Shown one piece after another: positions 56,120 to 64,000 of a stretch of 64,000 nucleotides of DNA; the first letter of the stretch is position 1; each line of letters opens with the position of its first letter. Source of the DNA: Mixophyes australis (Eukaryota; Chordata; Amphibia; Anura; Limnodynastidae); assembly GCA_036250195.1 (NCBI GenBank), contig JAVHZZ010000005.1, positions 124,899,398 to 124,963,397 of the forward strand, written 5' to 3'. Under the pieces are notes generated by a model. The model had not been told where the DNA came from. It worked only from the letters and a program-made list of their open reading frames with translations, and searched no databases. A program made the translations under genes and the position numbers.

Positions 56120-56256
56120 GTACCATGTGACCGCTGCGGTCACATGACCCTGTGACGTCATATTGACGTGCCAGGGTTCCTGCACTGAAGGGGATTTAGC
56201 CGCTACCATGGGTACAGCGACGGAGTCTAGATGCGTCAGATGTCGGTAGGAGAAAT
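56120..56256 (+). promoter_or_regulatory. Putative ZNF830 promoter and 5' UTR
   Basis: Perfect palindrome CATGTGACCGCTGCGGTCAC-ATG around 56124-56146, CRE TGACGTCA at 56153-56160, a half site GACGTG at about 56164, then 5' UTR to the ATG at 56257. The block is part of the duplication. Promoter function is inferred from position and motifs. Confidence 0.55.
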
Positions 56257-56369
56257 ATGGCTGCCCACGGTAAGAAGAAATTGGTCCAGCAGGAAGAGCT
56301 AAGGCGTTTGATGAAAGCAAAGCAACGGTCAACTTCAGCCAGGAAAAGAATCGAGTCCCCGCTGGCTAA
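56257..56369 (+). CDS. znf830: ZNF830 exon 1 (first 37 codons plus 2 bases)
   Basis: The translation from the ATG at 56257 gives a basic N-terminus with [13 protein letters not shown] and [10 protein letters not shown], strongly like the start of vertebrate ZNF830 (CCDC16), a nuclear zinc finger protein linked to pre-mRNA splicing complexes and DNA repair. Earlier ATGs at about 56208 and 56231 are in other frames and stop early. The exon ends after GCT AA, followed by ATATCCTTT, a U12-type AT-AC donor. The exon lies directly after the tandem duplication. Confidence 0.85.
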
Positions 56370-57271
56370 ATATCCTTTGATATATTTAGTAGTATATTAC
56401 TGAAAGCGTGTAACTGTCCGGAGCTGGAATGGCAATAGACAAATAGATTATGTCTGATTGCATTAACACTGAACAAATTACACGGATTTCACTGCTCTAA
56501 TTTATTACTGCTTTAGCACACATTAGATTTGACTCCTAACGCATAGAATGTATTTGCATTGCTATTTAGTGGGAGTTCGACTGCAGGCTTACACTGACAT
56601 AAGAGGAGTGGAAATAAAGTTATTTTGCTTAGAAACCTCTATTTCTACTATCATGGTGTTTGCTTCTCTGACCAGATATTATTAAATATATATATTCACG
56701 AATTCACAAAACCTGTGAAGGAAATTGAGCTTTTTTTTTTTAACATTGTCATGCCCAAGCACATATGCATGTCTGGTAAGACATTTTGTTTCTGTTCATA
56801 AGTGTGTTCCCATCATGCCCAAGCACATATGCATGTCTGGTAAGACATTTTGTTTCTGTTCATCAGTGTGTTCCCTATCCTTAAAATTGGAGAACCTGTA
56901 GACCGTTAAGCTGCTGTTGGGTATATTTGTACACTTTATATGTATGTATCTATATGTGAAAAAAACAAACCCTACTATTCATCTGCCTGGAAAAATATTT
57001 TCCAAGTTACATATTCATACACAAACAAAAAGCAAACTGAAATTGTGAATTATAGACAGTTTAAAATACAGAATAAACCCAGTGTAATCTGTAACGGATA
57101 CATATAAATTAATTTAGTGTTGTCCTTGTGGTGTAACATATTAAGCTTGTAACCCTATCCTATAGCCTTTATGATTGATATAGCATTTGTCCATGACACA
57201 TCCAGTTGTTGTGAACTGTCTTCAATAAAAACTATATTGCGCTACATAAACCTTAACTGTGCATTATATAC
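56370..57271 (+). other. ZNF830 intron 1, U12-type AT-AC intron (902 bp)
   Basis: Donor ATATCCTTT at 56370-56378 is the minor-spliceosome consensus. CCTTAAC at 57251-57257 matches the U12 branch site, with its adenosine 15 bases before the terminal AC (57270-57271). No canonical GT or AG alternative joins the two exons. Splicing here gives K38 (AA plus G) and continues in frame with exon 2. A 64 bp direct duplication lies at 56751-56878. Confidence 0.85.
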
Positions 57272-57371
57272 GTACAATAATATTGGACATTTATCTTGTA
57301 TTGTGTGCAATGTACAAATTAAAAATGAATTGCTGTGGCAAGCACACATCCTTGGAAAACAGCATAAAGAG
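57272..57371 (+). CDS. znf830: ZNF830 exon 2, zinc finger
   Basis: Encodes residues 38-71: [14 protein letters not shown] then a helix and HILGKQHKE. The C2H2 (U1/matrin-like) finger uses C47, C50, H63 and H69, with [15 protein letters not shown] matching the family closely. The exon ends at GAG before GTAAGG, an ordinary U2-type donor, in phase 0. Later exons encoding the rest of the protein (roughly 300 more residues in the family) were not found in the window. Confidence 0.88.
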
Positions 57372-57439
57372 GTAAGGCTAAAATCATTTTGTATTAGAGT
57401 TTTGGTTCACCTACACCTTCTCAGAAGAGGCTATGGGAA

Positions 57440-59300
57440 AAGGGGAGATTCCACCAAGACTTGATGCCCCCCTTTGCTCGTCTTACCAAATCTTGGTCTA
57501 TTGTTATTCCGAATGCTGCATCTTTAAAGGACACCACAAAGAGGAAATGTAAGGGAATTGATTGCCCCGGTTCCAAAAGAAAAGGAGATTGTTAAGAAAT
57601 TGGAGCTCTCCTGTTTGGTTGATCTATGATCTGTGCTACTACTATGTAGGATCATTCCTGCAGTTCACTGATCCAGCTGGGTGATAGGCAAATGGTTACA
57701 AGCTTCATTCAGCTCTCAGTATGGCAGCCTCAGGTGTGCAGCTATCTACCATACTCATGCAGCTAATCATCCTGCAGTTATGATTGCTGCTGCTGCCTTT
57801 ATAAACCTCATCCTGGCAGCATACCAATGCTGGTGATAGTTTCTGCTTGACCTAGTGTCCCCTGTATTGTCACCTGTTCTGCTACCAGTACCCAGGGTAT
57901 TTACAAAAGTTATGGCGGTCACGGCAGCTCTCTTAACTCAAAACGGATAACTGACATGCCGTAGCTGAACAATGTTTTAATACAGTCAATTTCTTCTCTT
58001 GTCCTGTCCCATTTGCACTTGACAGCGGAAACGCTGGAAGCGCTAAGATTTGTGATAAACTATAAAATGTCCAGTCTTAACCCAGCACACGATTTTCATG
58101 GATTCCCTCTTTGACACCAGTTTTCAGAGAGTATATTTACATAGGCCAGTCAGAAAGAGTTGAAAGCGCTCTGATCTCTCAGACAGGTCTCAATCCTCCA
58201 TGTCATGAAGCTAATGGGGAGAATGGTCTTGATCTGAAGTGGTGCAGCTCGCTCTCTTCCTCTCTGAGTTTCCAGAATGATATCCTAGCCAGGTGGTTAA
58301 GTTTCAAAACACTCCTTTTATCAACACAGTTTATCAGACTGTCTCCACATGTGGCTTAAGAGACAGAATCTCAGCAAGGGCTGTCCATTTTTCATCTGGG
58401 ACTGGACCAAGTAGAGATGGGGAATGGTGGTGCTGGACTTCCAACTACAGGGACTTTGATTGCAAGAGGAGGTAAAGTTTCCAATAAGCATTCTCAACCT
58501 CAGTGCAGGCAATGCCATGACTGGTTGAATGCTGCCTCTCTCAGAGAATCGTCAGGGGCGTTTTTTTTTACTACCAAGAAAACCTACATAGACGTGTGAC
58601 AGTAAAGGAGTTCACACTTCTTGTCCTTCTTATATAATGGTCTAGACATTGGGTTGAGATAAGCCTCTTTTTAAGCTCAAGTGTCAGCCCTATCTATGTT
58701 CTTCTGAAACAGTGGCTAGCTTTATCTGGAAGTCTAGACCTATTTCCATTGCTTTACCAAGAAAGGTGTCTGAATTGGATTCCTATTGTGCAGGTTACCA
58801 TATCTTGTTTTTCTGAACAACAGAGCTGTTCTGCACACCAAGCCTTCTTTCTAGCCCAAGGTTGTGTCTATTTTTCATCTGAACCAGAATCTAGCATTTA
58901 GAATTGAATCTATTCACCTTTTGGATCTGGTTAGAGCTCTAAGTTTATGTAGGCAGATAATCATCCTTGCGCAGAACAGAGATGATTGCCTGCAACAAAA
59001 AATGACAGTTGTGAAATGGATTAAAGCTATACTTCATCAGGCTTACATCTCAGAGGCAACTGGTCCTCTGTCCATACTTTTACCAGACTCTTCAGGTTCA
59101 TTGTATTTCCAAAGATGTCAGCTTGTGACAAAATGTTTTGTTCATAGCTGTGTCTAAGGATACCCCCCAGAGCACCTTTGAAGCATGCCCATTGTTAAAC
59201 AGTGTCCCCCAAATTAGGATTAACAAAAAGAGGCTTTTTGTTCTCATTATAAAATCCATCTCTTTGAATCAATTTGGGGGACACTGCATGCCCACCCCTT
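57440..59300 (+). mobile_element. DIRS-like retrotransposon remnant in ZNF830 intron 2
   Basis: A gag segment at about 57448-57560 reads PPRLDAP, then after a frameshift FARLTKSWSIVIPNAASLKD, paralleling the minus-strand gag at 47640-47500. A tyrosine-recombinase segment is at about 58760-59100 (VSELDS..., HLNQNLAFRIESI, LLDLVRALSL, TVVKWIKAILHQAY). RT and RNase H are not recognised between them. 59199-59291 contains an inverted pair AGTGTCCCCCAAATT/AATTTGGGGGACACT that may be a terminal repeat. Confidence 0.6.
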
Positions 59301-60478
59301 TTGTTTATAGCTCTGTTTTATGGCTGTGCTGTTCGTTTTTTTTTTTTTTATTTTATTATTTCAATCCTATCCTATGATAAAGAAAGTAGGAGTTAGGGTT
59401 GAGGGACATAGATGGGTAGGAGTAAAGTTAAAATAAGTTTTAGTGCTGCATTTGAGCCTTACTCCTGCACAGTGCTCTCTATATCTCCCAGCATTGTCCC
59501 CTAAATGGGTTCAGAGATTTACAGTGAATACATAAATCCTCTTTTCCTGCTCTGATTTCCTGGCAGACCTTACAAATGGGTAAACTGCTAGATCAACTGA
59601 ACAGACAGGAAAAGTAAATGCCTCACTAAGCAAATAATGTGTTTTCTCCTTACCTCACATGTTTTTCCTGTCTCTTCAGCTGAGCTAGGCAGGGATTAGT
59701 GTAGAGAGATTTGTTTATTTTTCTTATGAGACTTGCCTTGTATTCCTGCTAGCTGAGACGGCGATGGCTCCCCAGGCCGCTTTCTGCTTAATTCAAAAGC
59801 AACAGATGTGGCGGCCAGCATGTCATCATGTTCTGGTCTGCCACATGTATTTCTGGGTCGACCTGCATACATAAAGCAGAGCGGACCTGCACAGCCAGAC
59901 ATTAGTATTACTGCTGCAATAAACATTTTCTGCATAATGGACCAGCTGCCTGTCCAAAGAAGTACAAGAACACAAACTCAAAGTAAACCCCTAGTAAGGG
60001 TGCATTGTTCTCTGTTATTTATGTTTTTTCATTAGTGATATTTCACCTCTCCAGTGTCCTTTCAGAGCCTACAGGAGGGAAGAAAAGTTAATAAAGACTA
60101 GTGTGTTTGATAAGCAATTTTACAACCATATACAGTGGATGAAGAAAGATAATTGAGATGGTAAAATCATTGTGTCTATAATGGATCATGTGTAAGTGAT
60201 GAAGAGGACATAATAGGATATTAAGCAGGACCTCCACTGTCTCTATATTAAAAGGCAATTAAACCTATTTTTCTAAAGCTAAGAGCATACAAGATGTACC
60301 ATCGCCAAAATCCATACACAATGCCTCTATTTCCAGCCTCGGATTAAGCTGGCGTGCCCGGTGAGCTCTCCCCAGGGGCAGATATCTACCTTCATTCTTG
60401 GTCCTGAAATCATGTGGAGTTGCCTTGGACCTGCTCTGATCTCCTCCCTACCTGTGTCTGATGTTGTTCTCTATTATT
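59301..60478. other. Intergenic or intronic sequence, nothing recognised
   Basis: No coding region or repeat could be assigned. A T-rich run lies at 59336-59361. Confidence 0.5.
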
Positions 60479-60900
60479 CACAAGAAAAAAAGGGGGACCA
60501 ATAAAAGGCACTGTTCTCTGACTATTTTAAAACACCAACCAATTTGTAATTAAAACGTTAATTTAATGTAAGTAAACACATAGCTATTGCATTTCCATAA
60601 CATATAAAATACTCATCCACTGCAATTTATCAGATAGCATAAATAAAACATAATAAAAAAATTCCACTTCTTAAAGTGATTGTAAGTTATTTCTAGGATG
60701 ACTATTTATTCAGTCCTGGGGGTGCACTCTCCGGAATGTCAATATTGCACACTCCCCACAGAGGAAAAAAAAAATGTCAGTAGTTATTGTTTACTTTAAA
60801 TTAACGTTTTAATTACAAATTGGTTGGTGTTTTGAAATAGTCAGAGAACAGCGCCTTTTCTTTGTCCCCCCCCCCCTTTTTTTTTTTTTTTTCTTGTGAA
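60479..60900. repeat. Fold-back repeat with about 100 bp arms
   Basis: CACAAGAAAAAAAGGGGG...AACGTTAATTTAA (60479-60582) is inverted at 60788-60898, with a spacer of about 200 bases. The right arm carries a C-run plus T-run (60868-60892). Probably a non-autonomous DNA element. Confidence 0.65.
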
Positions 60901-61059
60901 TTGTCTTCACCATTGTGGAGATAGCACAAACTATTACATAAAGAGCGCTGTTCTCTGTTATTTTAGCAATGAATGTATGAATTGTATAAGACGTGAGATA
61001 TAATTTACCCAGAAGAGCGCCTAATCAATACACTGCAGTGAAATTCTGAAGGTATGGTT

Positions 61060-64000
61060 TTGTTTTGTTCGTTCTCTATTACTCTGACGACCTCCTACTG
61101 CTTTCTGCTGCTCCGGATTCGCATTCGTAACTGAGGCCACGGATTTGGCCTAGTCCTGTGTTCCAGGTCGGCTATGAGGTCTCCATTCGTGCCATCCTCA
61201 ATGACCCGTTCATTCTCTATCCACGCAAATTCGATGACACCTTTAAGTTCCAAGCCGCCCTGCTGCGTCTATTCTCTGCCAGACGGCATCGCTAATTTAG
61301 GCCGCTGCTTCAGCCTGTTTCACCTGCTCCCGGATCTAGCTCTCACTATTTCCTTCTCCCGCTGACTTTGGTCCAGTCTCTGCCGATGCATTGGACGTAC
61401 CTGGGACCTTCTCGGCTTCACTTCACTAACTGCTATGCCACTGCCACTGATTCCGCCACTTTCAGCATCCCTCTCTGTACCCGATCTTTGCATTATGCTC
61501 TCACTGCCACCCTAAAACTGGATGCTTTTCTTCTCCACTGGACATTCAAGCCAATAGACGCTCCTCTTCACTGGACCTCCATGATCGTGCTCTGTTCATC
61601 TACCTTCCTCATCTGATCTCAATTACATCCCATCATCATCGTCACCATTTATTTATATAGCGCCACTGATTCCGCCGTGCTGTACAGAGAACTCACTCAC
61701 ATCAGTCCCTGCCCTATTGAAGCTTACTGTCTAAATTCCCTAACACAAAAAAACAAACAAACAAACACACAGACTAGGGTCAATTTGATAGCATTCAATT
61801 AACCTACTAATATGTTTTTGGAGTGTGGGAGGAAACCGGAGCACCCAGAGAAAACCCACGCAAACATGGGGAGAACATACAAACTCCACACAGATAAGGC
61901 CATGGTCGGGAATTGAACTCATGACCCTAGCGCTGTGAGGCAGAAATGCTAACCACATCCCATTTTCACGAGACCCCCAGGACCTTCTACCAACAAACTC
62001 CAGAGCTGCTGTTGCTCACCTGCAAGATTCTATTTTCTGTCATATACATCACTCTCACCTCCTACTTCACTTGACTATTATTACTGTTCTCCTGGACATC
62101 TTGATACTCAACCATGGATTCACCCCATAACTTCCTCCACATGCTCTCAACCTCGCCACGTGGACATTCTCCCACCTTCCTTTTTTTGGGCATTGGTCAC
62201 CCTCTGTCCCATTTCCTTCTTGACTACTTATATGCATATTGCTGGTTAGTACCCACTGTTGCATTATAAGTAACTGTATGCTGTATCTAGCTTAGTACTC
62301 ATCATTGCACTGTAAATTGCTGTTTGCTGTAAGTTAATTTCCTGTACCTTAATTTCTTATCACTATTTTGATACCTGTCACTGCAGACTGTCTGCTCTTT
62401 ATGCTGTGTGTTGTTGGTTATACTTCCATTGCCTCCCTTGCTGCTTCTCGTCACTTCCCCCTGCCCACTCCCTTTTCCCCACTGCATCCTCACATTGTAT
62501 GTCTCCCCAACTTAGCACCCATCCCTTACCCTCTATCCATCTCTCTCTCGCTGAGCCTCCTCTTTATTCCTTCTTTATCCCTGCCTCCCTCCACCTCTTT
62601 CCATAGAATCCCTTTCCTTGTATCATGCCTCCTTTCTCAAGTCCTATACCCAAACTCTCCCCCTGCCCTATTCTGTTTCCTACACCCAGCACACACTTGC
62701 GCACTCAAATTTCCTCACTTCCCACTCTCCCTTTCTCCTGTGCCCTATGGGATGCCAGATCCATGCATAACAAACTGCCCTCTGTCCACTATCTCTCCAT
62801 ATCCAACTCTTAACCTCCTTGTCATCACCGAAACCTGGCTCTCCATCTCTGATACCACTTCCCCCTGCTGCTCTCTCATTTGGACGCCATTCCTCCATCC
62901 ATACAGTCATCTTCGTTTTCCCATCTTTGTCATCCCTCCTATGCTTTCCCTAACGTTTTCCTCCTTTGGAGGCAGCTCCATCCGTCTCTTATCCTTTTCA
63001 TCTCTATGTCAAAGTAATTTATTGCCCTGGCCCCACCTCCTTGAGAACTTTGCAACCTGGCTCCCCCTGCTGGGGGGACCCAGGTTGTCTTGGCCACTCC
63101 CTTTACCTTGTCTTCTCCCATCTGTGCTCTTGGACGTCAGATTTCCATTCCCTATTTTTGACCATCATCTCCTCTCCTTCACAATCTCCTCATCTCCCTT
63201 ACCTTTCCCTTCACTCAAACACACTCTCACTCGACGTAATCTTGACACTCTGGACCCTGCGTGTGTTTGGTTTTTTCTTTTGTTTTTTTTTTTCTTCCTC
63301 CCTTGAATCTCTACACTTCATCCCTAATCAAACTGACCTGTCCCAACCTGGCGACCTCCCTATACAACCAGATCCTCTCTTCTGCCCTTGACTTTGCCTG
63401 CCCTGCCATGTCTGTTTCCCTCTGCCTTTCCAACCCCCAACCTTGGCACGTACACTGTTCCTAAAACTATGTTCACGAACTGCTGAATGGCACTGGAGGA
63501 AATCTCGTTCCGTGGCAGATTTTCTTCATTTTAAGTTCATCCTCACCTTCTACAACTCTGCCCTCTCCCTAGCTAAACAATTTTTCTTCAAATCTCTCAT
63601 TATTTCCCAGTCATCCAACCCCCTAGCCTCTCTTCGCCACTTTCAATACATTACTTTCCTCTTCCCCTCTTCCACCCCCCCATCACTGCCTCTGACGTTG
63701 CAATGTTCCTCAACACCATAATTAATACCATCAGAACCAAGATCTTCTCCTCTAATATACCTCCTGCCTCACCCCCACCTGTTGCCCTCCAACCATCATC
63801 CTATGTGTTCCTATCGACCCTCCTTGGGTGAGGAAGTTATTCTCTACTTTTATCATCTCCCCCTTCTACCTGCCCCCTTGATCCCATTCCCACCTACCTC
63901 CTCAGATTTCTCTCACCTGTTACCTGCTCCCACCTAGCCCACCTCTTCAGCTTATCCCTCTCCTCTGGAACTTACCTCTCTTCCTTCAAAAATGCTCTAG
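61060..64000 (+). pseudogene. L2-like LINE, 5' part running off the window
   Basis: Pyrimidine-rich 5' region, then an endonuclease region with ARSMHNKLPSVH (about 62752) and LLVITETWLS (about 62815) and a later DHHLLSFTISSSPLP (about 63163), as in L2-clade LINEs. Near the right edge TCPLDPIPTYLLRFL (about 63870) and LFSLSLSSGTYLSSFK mark the start of RT. Frameshifts are numerous. A SINE interrupts the 5' region. The 5' boundary is uncertain. Confidence 0.65.
61634..61954 (-). mobile_element. tRNA-derived SINE, second copy
   Basis: Reverse complement of the family at 52497: (ATC)n and ATTTATATAGCGCC at the left, box B and box A complements at the right. Flanked by ACATCCCAT at 61625-61633 and 61955-61963. 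Confidence 0.85.

Larger units (their letters stand above)
49906..56205. repeat. Tandem segmental duplication, copy B (about 6.3 kb)
   Basis: Second copy of 42671-49905, ending just before ZNF830. It has an expanded TA microsatellite (about 51499-51536), an added SINE (52497-52816), a shortened MITE and no counterpart of 46905-47865. Confidence 0.85.

Noticed and set aside
55533..56147. Open frames of 141-204 codons near the ZNF830 promoter
   Set aside because: Made of minisatellite units and the conserved duplication tail; no protein family resemblance.
57500..57600. Possible ZNF830 exon 3 (lysine/arginine-rich frame with SLKDTTKRK)
   Set aside because: The stretch fits DIRS-like gag better (LDAP...IPNAASLKD parallels the minus-strand gag at 47.6 kb) and has no matching splice acceptor in phase 0.
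62368..63306. 312-aa proline/serine/leucine-rich frame
   Set aside because: Pyrimidine-rich LINE sequence gives long open frames by composition; the L2 endonuclease motifs are spread over several frames.

Overview
This is vertebrate nuclear DNA made almost entirely of transposable elements, most likely from an amphibian, probably a frog. That is an inference from the mix of families: a CR1-type LINE with the short octamer-like 3' end, Penelope-like, DIRS-like, L1/Tx1-like and L2-like elements, chromodomain and Gmr1-like Ty3/gypsy elements, a class I endogenous retrovirus, and a tRNA-derived SINE ending in an ATG microsatellite. No bacterial gene, CRISPR array, rRNA or free tRNA gene was seen. 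The only host gene recognised is the 5' part of ZNF830 near 56.26-57.37 kb.

Layout. 1-1540: 3' end of a chromodomain Ty3/gypsy element with its LTR. 1781-5540: an L1/Tx1-like LINE remnant split by a 1.5 kb solo LTR (3161-4693). 5757-14636: a Penelope-like element split by a solo LTR (6532-7170) and by a nearly full-length minus-strand CR1-type LINE (8144-13344) with tandem 5' monomers. 14637-16316: second copy of the large solo LTR. 16340-19852: decayed minus-strand gag-protease element, itself hit by an 894 bp fold-back insertion. 20795-37506: endogenous retrovirus with 839 bp LTRs, gag and pol in one frame across a UAG codon, and a broken env. Inside env sits an apparently intact 6.84 kb Gmr1-like retrotransposon (29147-35987) with 1015 bp LTRs identical by eye and a 1541-residue polyprotein in which integrase precedes reverse transcriptase.

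38801-41795: a 3 kb DNA element with terminal inverted repeats of about 770 bp. 42671-56205: two tandem copies of a 6-7 kb segmental duplication, each carrying a Helitron-like element, a palindromic MITE and a 33-34 bp minisatellite, and ending in a CRE/palindrome block that in the second copy lies just upstream of the ZNF830 start codon. ZNF830 exon 1 and exon 2 are joined by what reads as a U12-type AT-AC intron. Its second intron contains a DIRS-like remnant (57440-59300). The window ends in an L2-like LINE (about 61.06-64 kb) with a SINE insertion.

Nested target-site duplications give a relative history. The Penelope and L1-like elements are old. The CR1 LINE and solo LTRs came later. The retrovirus LTRs differ at about 7 of 839 sites by eye. 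The Gmr1-like element inside it, with no LTR difference seen, is the youngest and the only one whose coding region looks complete.
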